From contig NZ_BBNB01000007.1 in the NCBI RefSeq assembly GCF_000759835.1, forward strand, positions 1 to 64,000: 64,000 nt of DNA, written 5' to 3'. Positions 48,228-58,421 of the stretch are shown one piece after another. How positions within the stretch are numbered: position 1 is the first letter of the stretch; every line of letters begins with the position of its first letter. The stretch is from Citrobacter sedlakii NBRC 105722. GTDB lineage: Bacteria > Pseudomonadota > Gammaproteobacteria > Enterobacterales > Enterobacteriaceae. Under the pieces are notes generated by a model. That model made no database searches. It saw only the letters and a list, made by a program, of their open reading frames with translations, and was not told where the DNA came from. A program made the translations under genes and the position numbers.

Positions 48228-49097
48228 ATGAATATGCTGGAAAAAATCCAGTCTCAACTGGAACATTTAAGCAAATCTGAACGCAAAGTCGCCGATGTTA
48301 TTCTTGCCTCGCCAGAACGGGCGATTCACTGCAGTATCGCGACCCTTGCTCAGGAAGCCAACGTCAGCGAACCTACCGTCAACCGCTTCTGCCGCAGTAT
48401 GGAGACCCGGGGGTTTCCGGATTTTAAACTGCATCTGGCGCAAAGTCTGGCAAATGGTACCCCGTATGTAAATCGCAATGTCGATGAAGATGACAGCGTA
48501 GAGTCATATACGGGAAAAATTTTTGAATCCGCGATGGCAAGCCTCGATCACGTTCGCCAGTCACTGGACAAGTCGGCGGTTAACCGCGCGGTAGATCTCC
48601 TCACCCAGGCGAAAAAAATCGCATTTTTCGGCCTCGGTTCCTCTGCCGCCGTCGCCCATGACGCGATGAATAAGTTTTTCCGCTTCAACGTCCCGGTGAT
48701 CTATTCGGACGATATCGTGCTGCAACGGATGAGCTGTATGAATTGTAGCGACGATGATGTGGTCGTGCTGATCTCTCACACCGGGCGAACCAAAAGTCTG
48801 GTTGAGCTGGCGCAACTGGCGCGCGAAAACGATGCGATGGTCATTGCTCTCACCTCCGCCGGTACGCCGCTGGCCCGAGAAGCCACGCTGGCGATTACCC
48901 TGGATGTACCGGAAGATACTGACATTTATATGCCCATGGTCTCTCGACTTGCGCAATTGACCGTGATAGATGTGCTGGCAACAGGATTTACTTTGCGTCG
49001 TGGGGCAAAATTCAGAGATAACTTGAAGCGTGTCAAGGAAGCGCTTAAGGAATCGCGTTTTGATAAAGAATTACTCATCAAGAGTGATAACCGCTAA
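48228..49097 (+). CDS. hexR: RpiR-family regulator HexR
   Basis: This controls central carbon genes such as zwf and edd-eda. In the 289-residue protein an N-terminal RpiR helix-turn-helix (about 20-60, IATLAQEANVSEPTVNRFCR) is followed by a SIS sugar-phosphate-binding domain (about 120-260, IAFFGLGSSAAVAHDA and LISHTGRTKS). Intact. It diverges from zwf and precedes pykA. Confidence 0.95.
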   Translation: MNMLEKIQSQLEHLSKSERKVADVILASPERAIHCSIATLAQEANVSEPTVNRFCRSMETRGFPDFKLHLAQSLANGTPYVNRNVDEDDSVESYTGKIFESAMASLDHVRQSLDKSAVNRAVDLLTQAKKIAFFGLGSSAAVAHDAMNKFFRFNVPVIYSDDIVLQRMSCMNCSDDDVVVLISHTGRTKSLVELAQLARENDAMVIALTSAGTPLAREATLAITLDVPEDTDIYMPMVSRLAQLTVIDVLATGFTLRRGAKFRDNLKRVKEALKESRFDKELLIKSDNR

Positions 49098-49221
49098 CAG
49101 CAATAATAAGTACGACCTTTTTTCGTCATCCGGTTTTGTTCGCTATGCTATGTAAAGGTTTTCAGAACCGCCGGATCAATATTCACGCAACACCAAGTTG
49201 TTTTAGTTAACGGAGTATTAC

Positions 49222-50664
49222 ATGTCCAGAAGGCTTCGCAGAACCAAGATCGTCACCACCTTAGGCCCGGCTACTGACCGCGATAACAATCTTGAGAAGA
49301 TTATCGCCGCGGGCGCCAACGTGGTGCGCATGAATTTCTCTCACGGCTCGCCAGAAGATCATAAAATGCGCGCGGATAAAGTTCGTGAGATTGCCGCCAA
49401 ACTGGGACGCCACGTGGCGATTCTGGGAGACCTCCAGGGGCCAAAAATTCGTGTTTCAACCTTCAAAGAAGGCAAGGTTTTCCTCAACATCGGCGATAAA
49501 TTCCTGTTAGACGCCAACCTCGGCAAAGGCGAAGGCGACAAAGAGAAAGTCGGCATCGATTATAAAGGACTGCCGGCGGACGTCGTGCCTGGCGACATTC
49601 TGCTGCTCGACGACGGACGCGTTCAGTTGAAAGTACTGGAAGTTCAGGGCATGAAAGTGTTCACCGAGGTAACCGTCGGTGGACCGCTTTCCAATAATAA
49701 AGGCATAAACAAGCTGGGCGGCGGTCTGTCTGCGGAAGCGCTGACCGAAAAAGACAAAGCGGATATCGTTACTGCCGCGCTGATCGGCGTTGATTATCTC
49801 GCCGTCTCCTTCCCGCGCTGCGGCGAAGATCTGAACTACGCGCGTCGCCTGGCGCGTGACGCGGGCTGTGATGCGAAAATCGTTGCCAAAGTGGAACGTG
49901 CTGAAGCGGTGTGCGATCAGAACGCGATGGATGACATCATTCTGGCCTCCGATGTGGTGATGGTTGCCCGTGGCGACCTCGGCGTTGAGATTGGCGACCC
50001 GGAGCTGGTCGGTATTCAGAAAGCACTGATTCGTCGCGCGCGTCAGCTGAACCGCGCGGTGATTACCGCCACCCAGATGATGGAGTCGATGATCACCAAC
50101 CCTATGCCTACCCGCGCGGAAGTTATGGACGTGGCTAACGCCGTGCTGGATGGGACCGATGCGGTCATGCTGTCAGCAGAAACAGCCGCAGGCCAGTACC
50201 CGGCGGAAACCGTCGCCGCAATGGCGCGCGTATGCCTCGGCGCGGAAAAAATCCCGAGCATCAACGTCTCTAAACACCGTCTGGACGTTCAGTTCGACAA
50301 CGTGGAAGAGGCCATTGCAATGTCCGCCATGTACGCCGCGAACCATCTGAAGGGCGTGACTGCGATCATCACCATGACCGAGTCTGGTCGTACCGCGCTG
50401 ATGACCTCTCGCATCAGTTCCGGTCTGCCGATCTTCGCCATGTCCCGCCATGAGCGCACGCTGAACCTGACGTCTCTGTATCGTGGCGTTACGCCGGTAC
50501 ATTTTGACAGCGCGGCTGACGGTGTGGTAGCTGCAAGCGAAGCGGTAAACCTGCTGCGCGACAAAGGCTATCTGGTCTCCGGCGATCTGGTGATCGTGAC
50601 CCAGGGTGATGTGATGAGCACCATCGGATCTACCAATACCACACGCATTCTGACCGTAGAGTAA
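49222..50664 (+). CDS. pykA: Pyruvate kinase II PykA
   Basis: This enzyme transfers phosphate from phosphoenolpyruvate to ADP; the AMP-activated form. In the 480-residue protein the N-terminal loop [13 protein letters not shown] and [11 protein letters not shown] leads into the TIM barrel. The active-site segment is AKVERAEAV with [13 protein letters not shown], and ATQMMESM is another family motif. The start ATG 49222 has GGAG nearby. A 9-base-pair hairpin (GCCCATGCC / GGCATGGGC, 50689-50712) follows the stop before the main terminator. Confidence 0.97.
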   Translation: MSRRLRRTKIVTTLGPATDRDNNLEKIIAAGANVVRMNFSHGSPEDHKMRADKVREIAAKLGRHVAILGDLQGPKIRVSTFKEGKVFLNIGDKFLLDANLGKGEGDKEKVGIDYKGLPADVVPGDILLLDDGRVQLKVLEVQGMKVFTEVTVGGPLSNNKGINKLGGGLSAEALTEKDKADIVTAALIGVDYLAVSFPRCGEDLNYARRLARDAGCDAKIVAKVERAEAVCDQNAMDDIILASDVVMVARGDLGVEIGDPELVGIQKALIRRARQLNRAVITATQMMESMITNPMPTRAEVMDVANAVLDGTDAVMLSAETAAGQYPAETVAAMARVCLGAEKIPSINVSKHRLDVQFDNVEEAIAMSAMYAANHLKGVTAIITMTESGRTALMTSRISSGLPIFAMSRHERTLNLTSLYRGVTPVHFDSAADGVVAASEAVNLLRDKGYLVSGDLVIVTQGDVMSTIGSTNTTRILTVE

Positions 50665-50741
50665 CGTGATGTTTGCCCGGTTTCTCCGGCCCATGCCCGT
50701 ACAGGCATGGGCAGATGAAGCCGCCGTCCTCTGCTGTGAGT

Positions 50742-50773
50742 AAAAAAACCTCTCTGACGAGAGGTTTTTTTTT
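50742..50773. terminator. Bidirectional terminator of pykA and lpxM
   Basis: Stem AACCTCTC / GAGAGGTT (loop TGAC) is flanked by an A run on the left and a run of T on the right, so it works for pykA and for the convergent lpxM, whose stop codon overlaps its edge. Confidence 0.9.
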
Positions 50774-51743
50774 ATTTGATGGGATACAGCTCTTTGCGCT
50801 TGTATGGCTGGATTTCACCCGGCTTGCGTGTTTTCAGCAGCTTCAGGATCCAGGTATATTGCTCAGGGTGCGGGCCGACAAAGATTTCCACTTCCTCGTT
50901 CATCCGACGGGCAATAGTGTTGTCGTCAGCGGTCAACAGATCGTCCATCGGCGGGCGAACCTGAATAGTCAGGCGATGGGTTTTACCGTCATAGACCGGG
51001 AACAGGGGGATGACGCGCGCGCGGCACACTTTCATCAGGCGACCAATCGCTGGCAGCGTCGCTTTGTACGTTGCAAAGAAATCGACAAACTCGCTGTGTT
51101 CCGGACCGTGATCCTGATCGGGAAGGTAGTAGCCCCAGTAACCCTGGCGCACCGACTGTATAAACGGCTTGATGCCGTCGTTACGCGCATGGAGACGACC
51201 GCCGAAACGACGACGCACCGTGTTCCAGACATAATCAAACACCGGATTTCCCTGGTTATGGAACATCGCCGCCATTTTCTGCCCCTGCGAAGCCATCAGC
51301 ATCGCCGGAATATCCACACCCCAGCCGTGCGGCACCAGAAATATCACCTTTTCGTCATTACGACGCATCTCGTCGATGATCTCCAGCCCTTCCCAGTCAA
51401 CGCGTGACTGTATTTTTTCAGGGCCGCGTATCGCCAGCTCCGCCATCATTGCCATCGCCTGCGGCGCGGTGGCGAACATCTCATCAACAATGGCCTCGCG
51501 TTGCGCTTCGCTTCGTTCGGGAAAGCACAACGATAAATTGATCAGCGCACGACGACGCGAGCTTTTGCCCATGCGTCCGGCAAAACGCCCCAGCTTTGCG
51601 AGCAGCGGGTCGCGAAAAGAGGCTGGCGTTAAGGCGATGCCCGCCATTGCCGCGACGCCCAACCAGGCGCCCCAGTAACGGGGATGGCGAAAGGATTTTT
51701 CAAATTCAGGGATGTACTCAATATTATTTTTTTTTGTTTCCAT
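50772..51743 (-). CDS. lpxM: Lipid A myristoyltransferase LpxM (MsbB)
   Basis: This inner-membrane acyltransferase adds the last, secondary myristoyl chain to Kdo2-lipid A, giving hexa-acylated lipid A. The 323-residue protein has one N-terminal hydrophobic anchor (about 24-42) and the LABLAT catalytic motif His-x4-Asp in [14 protein letters not shown]. Other family motifs are [10 protein letters not shown] and [13 protein letters not shown] 51743 gives the K-12 length; a longer frame to 51836 lies in the noncoding gap. It is read alone, away from mepM. Confidence 0.97.
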   Translation of the reverse strand: METKKNNIEYIPEFEKSFRHPRYWGAWLGVAAMAGIALTPASFRDPLLAKLGRFAGRMGKSSRRRALINLSLCFPERSEAQREAIVDEMFATAPQAMAMMAELAIRGPEKIQSRVDWEGLEIIDEMRRNDEKVIFLVPHGWGVDIPAMLMASQGQKMAAMFHNQGNPVFDYVWNTVRRRFGGRLHARNDGIKPFIQSVRQGYWGYYLPDQDHGPEHSEFVDFFATYKATLPAIGRLMKVCRARVIPLFPVYDGKTHRLTIQVRPPMDDLLTADDNTIARRMNEEVEIFVGPHPEQYTWILKLLKTRKPGEIQPYKRKELYPIK

Positions 51744-51813
51744 GCTCGTCCAGTGCCTGATGACGCAAACAATAAATCTGATGATAGTGTAGCGGCGCAC
51801 CCTGCCGCGCACA

Positions 51814-51850
51814 AAATAAAAAAGCCGGCACACCATTGCGTACCGGCTTT
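51814..51850 (-). terminator. Terminator of mepM
   Basis: Stem AAAGCCGG / CCGGCTTT with a 14-base loop is followed on the minus strand by a T-rich run, about 14 bases after the mepM stop. Confidence 0.85.
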
Positions 51851-51863
51851 CTGCGCGTAAGGG

Positions 51864-53186
51864 TTAATCGAAACGTAACTGTGGCAGAACTTCTTTCACC
51901 TGCGCCAGGTAATCCGTACGATCTTTACCGGTCAGCCCTTCCGTACGCGGCAGTTTCGCCGTCAGAGGGTTCACCGCCTGCTGGTTAATCCACACTTCAT
52001 AGTGCAGATGCGGCCCCGTAGAGCGTCCGGTATTACCGGAAAGCGCGATACGATCGCCACGTTTCACTTTCTGCCCAGGTTTAACCAGCAGTTTACGCAG
52101 GTGCATATAGCGAGTGGTATAGGTACGACCATGACGCACCGCCACGTAGTAACCCGCCGCGCCGCTGCGCTTCGCCACGACCACTTCGCCGTCACCGACG
52201 GAAAGTACTGGCGTACCCTGCGGCATAGCGAAATCAACGCCACGGTGCGGCGCAACGCGTCCCGTAACCGGGTTAGTACGACGCGGATTAAAGTTAGAGG
52301 AGACGCGGAACTGTTTGGCCGTCGGGAAACGCAGGAAGCCTTTCGCCAGGCCGGTACCGTTGCGGTCGTAGAACTTCCCGTCTTCAGCGCGGATCGCATA
52401 ATAATCCTTGCCCGCAGAACGCAGACGCACGCCCAGCAGTTGGCTCTGTTCACGCTTGCCGTCAAGCATTTCACGCGACATCAGCACCGCAAACTCATCG
52501 CCTTTCTTCAGCTTGCGGAAGTCCATCTGCCACTGCATAGCTTTAATAACCGCGCTGATTTCTGAACTGGTCAAGCCGGCGTTTCTGGCGCTGGCGACAA
52601 AGCTGCCGCCGACGGTGCCTTTCAGCAGGCTGTTGACCCAGTCGCCCTGTTGCGTTTCCGCCGTCATTTTAAAACCGTTTGCCGCCGTCCGATCGTAGGT
52701 TCGGGTTTCACGACGCGACATTTCCCAGGTCAGGCGCTGTAAATCGCCATCGGCTGTCAGCGTCCACGAAAGCTGCTGACCGATTTTCAGGTTACGCAGT
52801 TCTTTATCCGACGCGGCAAGCTGAGTGATATCGCTCATATCAATGCCGTACTGATTCAGGATACTGCTCAGCGTATCGCCAGTGGAGACAACATATTCAT
52901 GAACGCCCGCTTCGCTCGAAATTTTATCGTCCAGCTCATCCTGCGGAATGGCTTCATCTTCCTGCGCAGCCTGGTCGATAGGCTCGCTGGCCTCAGGAAG
53001 TAGAGAACGAATTTCGCTTTTTTCCAGTTCGATGGTTTTAACGATGGGGGCGGAATCGGGGTGGTAAACATAGGGCCGCCATACAGCGACGGCCAACGTA
53101 AGAACGGTAAGTGACCCCAGCATAACGCGATGGGGTCTTGGCAGATTATTAAATGCCAGAGCGACAGAGCGGGCTATCTGTTGCAC
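51864..53186 (-). CDS. mepM: Murein DD-endopeptidase MepM
   Basis: This periplasmic M23 peptidase cleaves D-Ala-mDAP cross-links to let new peptidoglycan strands in. In the 440-residue protein an N-terminal membrane segment (about 20-38) is followed by an OapA/LysM-like domain (about 94-145, EYVVSTGDTLSSIL). The LytM domain carries zinc ligands in HRGVDFAMPQ and the closing HLHYEVW. Intact with the normal length. It lies 15 bases after the end of znuA on the same strand. In K-12 it is held low by NlpI-Prc (established); prc is also in this window. Confidence 0.96.
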   Translation of the reverse strand: MQQIARSVALAFNNLPRPHRVMLGSLTVLTLAVAVWRPYVYHPDSAPIVKTIELEKSEIRSLLPEASEPIDQAAQEDEAIPQDELDDKISSEAGVHEYVVSTGDTLSSILNQYGIDMSDITQLAASDKELRNLKIGQQLSWTLTADGDLQRLTWEMSRRETRTYDRTAANGFKMTAETQQGDWVNSLLKGTVGGSFVASARNAGLTSSEISAVIKAMQWQMDFRKLKKGDEFAVLMSREMLDGKREQSQLLGVRLRSAGKDYYAIRAEDGKFYDRNGTGLAKGFLRFPTAKQFRVSSNFNPRRTNPVTGRVAPHRGVDFAMPQGTPVLSVGDGEVVVAKRSGAAGYYVAVRHGRTYTTRYMHLRKLLVKPGQKVKRGDRIALSGNTGRSTGPHLHYEVWINQQAVNPLTAKLPRTEGLTGKDRTDYLAQVKEVLPQLRFD

Positions 53187-53201
53187 GTATTCACTTCCTC
53201 A

Positions 53202-54146
53202 TTAATCTCCTTTCAGGCAGCTCGCATACTGGTTCGCTAATTGGCTTAAGAACGCGGAATAGCTCGTTTTACCCAGTTTGATATTCGTCCCGAGCGGATC
53301 CAGCGTTCCCATTCGAACGGATGTCCCTCTCGCAACGGCTTCGACGACCGCTGGCCTGAACTGCGGCTCAGCAAAAACGCAGGTTGCTTTTTGCTCAACC
53401 AACTGTGTTCGTATTTCATGTAAACGCTGCGCACCAGGTTGTATCTCAGGGTTTACGGTAAAGTGACCCAGCGGAGTCAGCCCGTAGTGTTTTTCGTAAT
53501 AGCCATAGGCGTCATGAAAAACAAAATAACCTTTACCCTTGAGCGGTGCCAGCTCGTTACCGACCTGCTTATCGGTTGCGGCTAATTGTGCCTCAAAATC
53601 TTTCAGGTTGGCGTCAAGTTTGGCTCGACTTTGCGGCATAAGTTCCACTAATTTTTCATGGATTGCAACCGCTGTAGACCGCGCTATCTCTGGGGAAAGC
53701 CAAAGATGCATGTTGTACTCGCCATGATGGTGATGCGCATCACCTTTTTCACCGTGCGCAGCGTCATGATCGTGTTCATCCTCGTCGTCATCCGCGCCTT
53801 TCATGAGCAACGGTTTCACGTCATTCAGGTGCGCAATCGTTACCTGTTTCGCCTGCGGGATTTTACTCACCGGTTTTTCCATGAACGCTTCCATTTCCGG
53901 ACCAATCCAGACGACTAAGTCCGCGCCCTGTAAGCGTTTTACATCCGATGGACGCAGTGAATAATCATGCTCGGATGCCCCGTCCGGAAGTAATACCTCC
54001 GTCTCCGTTACGCCGTCGGCAATCGCCGACGCGATAAAACCTACTGGCTTAAGCGAGGCAACAACGGCGGCGTTTGCAGCCTGGGTTGCACCACCCCAAA
54101 GAGCGGCGGATAATGCAGCGAAAAGAAGCGTATTTTTATGTAACAT
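53202..54146 (-). CDS. znuA: Periplasmic zinc-binding protein ZnuA
   Basis: This solute-binding protein of the high-affinity zinc importer has a 314-residue precursor with a signal peptide (about 1-25). The cluster A-I fold has zinc ligands Glu/His in the [14 protein letters not shown] region, and the histidine- and aspartate-rich loop about 115-145 ([10 protein letters not shown] and [10 protein letters not shown]) binds extra zinc. Further ligand segments are VFHDAYGYY and [13 protein letters not shown] 54146 is used. A longer frame would overlap the Zur box. It is divergent from znuC. Confidence 0.96.
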   Translation of the reverse strand: MLHKNTLLFAALSAALWGGATQAANAAVVASLKPVGFIASAIADGVTETEVLLPDGASEHDYSLRPSDVKRLQGADLVVWIGPEMEAFMEKPVSKIPQAKQVTIAHLNDVKPLLMKGADDDEDEHDHDAAHGEKGDAHHHHGEYNMHLWLSPEIARSTAVAIHEKLVELMPQSRAKLDANLKDFEAQLAATDKQVGNELAPLKGKGYFVFHDAYGYYEKHYGLTPLGHFTVNPEIQPGAQRLHEIRTQLVEQKATCVFAEPQFRPAVVEAVARGTSVRMGTLDPLGTNIKLGKTSYSAFLSQLANQYASCLKGD

Positions 54147-54175
54147 AATGCGACCAATCATCGTAACGTTTGTGT

Positions 54176-54198
54176 GAATTGTGATATTATAACATTCC
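54176..54198. promoter_or_regulatory. Zur box of znuA and znuCB
   Basis: An AT-rich imperfect palindrome, GAATTGTGATATTATAACATTCC, is centred in the divergent znuA/znuC gap and close to the Zur operator that shuts both transcripts when zinc is sufficient. It lies 30 bases from the znuA start and 26 from the znuC start. Confidence 0.85.
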
Positions 54199-54224
54199 AC
54201 GACATCTGCAAGACTAAAATTGAC

Positions 54225-54980
54225 ATGACGACTTTGGTATCACTGGAAAATGTCTCGGTCTCTTTCGGGCAGCGCCGCGTGCTCTCTGACGTGTCGCTCG
54301 AGCTCAGACCCGGCAAAATTTTAACGCTTCTTGGGCCTAACGGCGCCGGTAAATCGACCCTGGTCCGGGTTGTGCTCGGTCTGGTAGCGCCGGACGAAGG
54401 GGTGATCAAGCGCAACGGAAAATTGCGTATCGGTTACGTCCCACAAAAATTATATCTCGACACCACCTTGCCGCTCACGGTCAATCGTTTTTTACGCCTG
54501 CGTCCCGCGACACGCAAAGAAGATATCCTGCCAGCGCTGAAGCGCGTGCAGGCAGGCCATCTTATCGACGCGCCGATGCAAAAGCTGTCCGGCGGCGAAA
54601 CCCAGCGCGTTCTGCTGGCCCGCGCGTTGCTGAACCAGCCGCAGCTTTTGGTGCTGGACGAGCCGACACAAGGCGTGGACGTCAATGGTCAGGTCGCGCT
54701 GTACGATCTTATCGACCAATTGCGTCGTGAATTGGATTGCGCAGTGCTGATGGTCTCCCATGACCTGCATCTGGTGATGGCGAAAACCGACGAAGTGCTG
54801 TGCCTTAACCACCACATCTGCTGTTCAGGAACGCCTGAAATCGTTTCCATGCACCCGGAATTTATCTCGATGTTTGGCCCTCGTGGCGCTGAACAGTTAG
54901 GGATTTACCGTCATCACCATAATCATCGCCACGACTTACAGGGTCGTATTGTGCTGCGCCGGGGAAATGGTCACTCATGA
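54225..54980 (+). CDS. znuC: Zinc importer ATPase ZnuC
   Basis: This ABC ATPase energises zinc uptake by ZnuB. In the 251-residue protein Walker A is [12 protein letters not shown] (about 36-47), the ABC signature is [10 protein letters not shown], and Walker B is [12 protein letters not shown] with the switch histidine in [10 protein letters not shown] histidine-rich C-terminal tail follows ([12 protein letters not shown]). ATG 54225 gives the K-12 length. It overlaps znuB by four bases. Confidence 0.97.
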   Translation: MTTLVSLENVSVSFGQRRVLSDVSLELRPGKILTLLGPNGAGKSTLVRVVLGLVAPDEGVIKRNGKLRIGYVPQKLYLDTTLPLTVNRFLRLRPATRKEDILPALKRVQAGHLIDAPMQKLSGGETQRVLLARALLNQPQLLVLDEPTQGVDVNGQVALYDLIDQLRRELDCAVLMVSHDLHLVMAKTDEVLCLNHHICCSGTPEIVSMHPEFISMFGPRGAEQLGIYRHHHNHRHDLQGRIVLRRGNGHS

Positions 54981-55762
54981 TTGAATTGTTATTGCCCGGC
55001 TGGCTGGCCGGGATCATGCTGGCTTGTGCGGCTGGCCCGTTAGGTTCGTTTGTTGTCTGGCGCCGGATGTCCTATTTCGGCGATACGCTGGCCCACGCGT
55101 CGCTGCTGGGCGTGGCCTTCGGGCTTCTGCTGAATGTTAATCCGTTCTACGCGGTTATTGTTGTGACCCTGATGCTGGCGGCAGGCCTGGTGTGGCTGGA
55201 AAAACGCCCTCACCTCGCCATCGACACACTGCTTGGCATTATGGCCCACAGCGCGTTGTCGCTTGGCCTGGTGGTGGTCAGTCTGATGTCAAATATTCGC
55301 GTTGACCTGATGGCTTATCTGTTTGGCGACCTGCTGGCCGTGACGCCGGAGGATTTGCTTTCCATCGCCATTGGCGTGGTGATTGTGTTGGGGATCCTCG
55401 GCTGGCAGTGGCGGAATTTATTGTCCATGACCATCAGTCCCGACCTGGCGTTCGTCGATGGCGTGAAGTTGCAGCGCGTGAAGCTGCTGCTGATGCTGGT
55501 CACCGCGCTAACCATCGGCGTGGCGATGAAGTTCGTGGGTGCGCTGATAATTACGTCCTTGTTGATTATTCCCGCCGCCACCGCGCGACGGTTTGCCCGT
55601 ACGCCGGAACAAATGGCCGCGGTAGCAGTGGTAGCAGGCATGATCGCGGTGACAGGCGGCCTGACCTTCTCCGCGCTCTACGATACTCCCGCCGGTCCGT
55701 CAGTGGTGTTATGCGCCGCGCTGCTTTTTATCCTCAGCATGATGAAAAAGCAGGCGAACTGA
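54977..55762 (+). CDS. znuB: Zinc importer permease ZnuB
   Basis: This 261-residue permease of the zinc ABC importer has about eight hydrophobic segments. Family motifs include the early [18 protein letters not shown] with a histidine facing the channel. It overlaps the end of znuC by four bases, so the two are coupled. In K-12 the next genes are ruvBA; here phoH follows on the other strand, so the downstream order is different. Confidence 0.96.
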   Translation: MIELLLPGWLAGIMLACAAGPLGSFVVWRRMSYFGDTLAHASLLGVAFGLLLNVNPFYAVIVVTLMLAAGLVWLEKRPHLAIDTLLGIMAHSALSLGLVVVSLMSNIRVDLMAYLFGDLLAVTPEDLLSIAIGVVIVLGILGWQWRNLLSMTISPDLAFVDGVKLQRVKLLLMLVTALTIGVAMKFVGALIITSLLIIPAATARRFARTPEQMAAVAVVAGMIAVTGGLTFSALYDTPAGPSVVLCAALLFILSMMKKQAN

Positions 55763-55784
55763 TATGCGCACGTCGCATGCGATG

Positions 55785-55811
55785 AAAAACAAAGCCCGGT
55801 TTCCCCGGGCT
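55785..55811 (-). terminator. Terminator of phoH
   Basis: Stem AGCCCGG / CCGGGCT with a five-base loop is followed on the minus strand by TTGTTTTT. It lies 20 bases past the phoH stop and 23 bases past the znuB stop. Confidence 0.8.
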
Positions 55812-55830
55812 CTGAACACAACGTACTTTT

Positions 55831-56619
55831 TCAACTGTAAGCATTGAGTGTTCGCTGGCACAGCGCCGAGCGCACACAATCCTCTTTGCCAAAGCGGACA
55901 ATACCGACCATTTCATCTTCACTGAAGCGCGCCAGCGCATCGCTTAATCCAGACTGAACGTGCGCGGGTAAATCGCATTGGGTGATATCCCCATTCACAA
56001 TGACCGTCACGTTCTCCCCGAGGCGAGTTAAAAACATTTTCATTTGCGCAGCAGTGACATTCTGAGCCTCGTCGAGAATGACCACCGCATTTTCAAATGT
56101 ACGTCCGCGCATATAGGCGAACGGCGCGATTTCTACCTTACCGATTTCAGGTCGCAGGCAATATTGCATAAAGGATGCCCCGAGCCGTTTAACCAGCACG
56201 TCGTAAACAGGCCGGAAATACGGGGCAAACTTTTCCGCTACATCCCCAGGTAAGAAGCCGAGATCTTCGTCGGCCTGCAGAACTGGACGGGTTACGATGA
56301 TCCTGTCAACATCCTTATGTATCAGGGCCTCTGCTGCTTTTGCCGCGCTGATCCAGGTTTTACCGCACCCGGCTTCGCCCGTGGCGAAAATCAGTTGTTT
56401 ACTCTCGATAGCATTCAGGTACTGCGACTGAGCGTCATTACGCGCCTTGATTGGCGTGGTGTCGCGACTGTCGCGCGCCATGCCGATCGCTTCTACGCCA
56501 CTCATCTGCACAAGCGAGGTGACCGATTCTTCTTCACGCTGTTTATGACTGCGCGAGTCCCGTCTCAGCACACGTTTTGCCTCACGACGAGCTTTGATCA
56601 CTGCTTTTTGTCTTCCCAT
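55831..56619 (-). CDS. phoH: PhoH-family ATPase
   Basis: This 262-residue cytoplasmic ATP-binding protein, phosphate-starvation induced in E. coli (established), belongs to a family with RNA-helicase-like ATPase folds. Walker A is ATGEAGCGKTW (about 80-90), Walker B is VVILDEAQNVTAAQ, and the TRPVLQADEDLGFLPGD segment is conserved. ATG 56619 (MGRQKAVIKARREAK) has AAGGTG seven bases upstream. The frame continues upstream to 56739, so a longer form as annotated in some genomes is possible. I found no convincing Pho box. Neighbours match K-12 on the efeB side only. Confidence 0.88.
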   Translation of the reverse strand: MGRQKAVIKARREAKRVLRRDSRSHKQREEESVTSLVQMSGVEAIGMARDSRDTTPIKARNDAQSQYLNAIESKQLIFATGEAGCGKTWISAAKAAEALIHKDVDRIIVTRPVLQADEDLGFLPGDVAEKFAPYFRPVYDVLVKRLGASFMQYCLRPEIGKVEIAPFAYMRGRTFENAVVILDEAQNVTAAQMKMFLTRLGENVTVIVNGDITQCDLPAHVQSGLSDALARFSEDEMVGIVRFGKEDCVRSALCQRTLNAYS

Positions 56620-56739
56620 GGATAGCACCTTGAGTTGTTGGTATTCATCACACGCGCCGTTGGCAGCGCGATTATGCGCACAAACATCTGAGGGTTGGCT
56701 TCCTTGTAAGCCATGACTTGCCTTTCGAAAAGACGCCAC

Positions 56740-57132
56740 GCACGGCTACGCGCACCGACAATGGCGTCCGTATGACATCGTAAAAGGAGGGGGGAGAGAA
56801 ATTTAGCGGTGACAAGGGGGCAACCGGAGGAAAGACGTCCGCGAAAGAGAGTGCATTGATGTTCAACAAGCTGTCCAGTACAGGACCTTACCATCCGCGA
56901 TCTCCATAGTGAATGTTCATCACCGCCGGGAACTACCGCTCTTACTTTTAAGTACATCAGAATTTAGTAATATTGCAACAATATATTTACACAATATTAA
57001 CTGAATTCACTTTTGATGTTGGCAACAGTCTCTTACAAGCATATTACAAAATTATTTCAAAAATCGGATCATACAAAAAAACTATTTTTTTAAGCCGCGC
57101 CGTCAGCCCTGTCCATGGACAGGGTGACAGTA
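56740..57132. other. Noncoding gap between phoH and efeB
   Basis: This holds the phoH leader and promoter, plus the efeB 3' end. The middle (about 56960-57000) is very AT-rich and includes the dyad AATATTG-CAA-CAATAT (56969-56984). Next to the efeB stop is a perfect 18-base palindrome CCCTGTCCATGGACAGGG (57107-57124) that may end the efe transcript. No gene is visible. Confidence 0.5.
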
Positions 57133-58416
57133 TCAGGCTTCAAGGAGCGACTGGCCAAGATAATGATCCGGATCCTTCACGCCAGGAAAAACAAAGAAGT
57201 AGCCTCCACCAATCGGCTTTATGTACTCCTCCAGCGCTTCCCCATTCAGACGCTTTTGCACTGCCAGAAAACCTTTTTCGAGATCGTGCTGATAGCAGAC
57301 AAACAAGAGTCCCATATCAAGTTGACCGGAAGGCGTCACCCCGAGGGAATAGCTGTAGCCACGGCGCATCATCAGACTGGACTGGGTTTCCGGCGTGCGT
57401 GGATTGGCAAGACGTATATGGCTGTCCAGCGCAATCACATTCCCGTCCGGATCGCTGGCATAGTCGGGCACGTCATGCTCGTGCCGCATTCCCAGCGGCG
57501 CTCCCGTCTGCTTGTCGCGACCAAAAATTGTCTGCTGCTCTTTAAGCGGCGTCCGGTCCCAGAACTCTACGCGGAACTGAATCAGACGCACCGCCTGATA
57601 AGTACCGCCAGTCGCCCACGCAGGTTCATTTTGATCTGAGGTAATCCATACCACCGCCTGCATAAGTTTGTCATCGCGGCTGTCCGGGTTTGCCGTACCG
57701 TCCTTGAAACCCAGCAAATTGACAGGCGTCTCTTTCCCTTTGCTCCGCGCCGCGTGGTCGGATATAAACCCTTCCCGCTTCCAGCGAATGCTCAGCAGAT
57801 CCGGCGTGTGCTTAATGATATCGCGCAGGGCATGTATCACCGTATCCTGAGTATTGGCGCAAATCTGCAACAGCAAATCGCCATGACACAGCGCGGCGTC
57901 CAGCGAGTCATTGGGGAAACGGGTCATCTTTTGTAGCGATGTCGGCATGTGTGGCTGCAAGCCGAAACGCGCATCAAACAGCGAATAACCCGCCGACAAG
58001 GTCATGGTGAGGTTATCCGGAGCAATGTAGGCCCCAAGAATGCCCGAGTCCATTGGCGGCAGACGGGGGTTAGGCGTATCCGGCGCAGGACCGCCGTGAG
58101 TCAGAAAGGCAATGCGCTTTGTCAGCAGACGGAACAAACGTTCGAGATCGGCCCTTTCACTCGCCAGGACGTCAAAAGCCACCAGCATCATCGACGCCTG
58201 CTGTGGCGTCAGGATCCCGGCCTGATGCGCACCATAAAACGGCTGCCTCTCGTTGCGGGCATCCGGCGCTAACGTCCCCGGGGCGCTGCGCGTTTTTTGC
58301 GCATGAGCGACCGGACATCCGCCAGCCAGCGCCAGTGTGCCGCCAAGAGCGCCCATCCCTTTCAGTAAACGTCGGCGTGACGGCTCGCTCACGCCGGTTT
58401 TGTCATCGTCCTGCAT
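57133..58416 (-). CDS. efeB: Tat-exported DyP-type heme peroxidase EfeB
   Basis: This periplasmic heme peroxidase of the EfeUOB iron system is thought to act with the importer in ferrous iron oxidation or heme use. The 427-residue precursor has a twin-arginine signal ([14 protein letters not shown], about 13-26). The DyP core carries [15 protein letters not shown] (the distal GXXDG motif) and, later, [14 protein letters not shown] and RRGYSYSLG segments. It follows efeO by five bases. Intact, with a slightly longer N-terminus than in E. coli. Confidence 0.95.
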   Translation of the reverse strand: MQDDDKTGVSEPSRRRLLKGMGALGGTLALAGGCPVAHAQKTRSAPGTLAPDARNERQPFYGAHQAGILTPQQASMMLVAFDVLASERADLERLFRLLTKRIAFLTHGGPAPDTPNPRLPPMDSGILGAYIAPDNLTMTLSAGYSLFDARFGLQPHMPTSLQKMTRFPNDSLDAALCHGDLLLQICANTQDTVIHALRDIIKHTPDLLSIRWKREGFISDHAARSKGKETPVNLLGFKDGTANPDSRDDKLMQAVVWITSDQNEPAWATGGTYQAVRLIQFRVEFWDRTPLKEQQTIFGRDKQTGAPLGMRHEHDVPDYASDPDGNVIALDSHIRLANPRTPETQSSLMMRRGYSYSLGVTPSGQLDMGLLFVCYQHDLEKGFLAVQKRLNGEALEEYIKPIGGGYFFVFPGVKDPDHYLGQSLLEA

Positions 58417-58421
58417 CGCGG

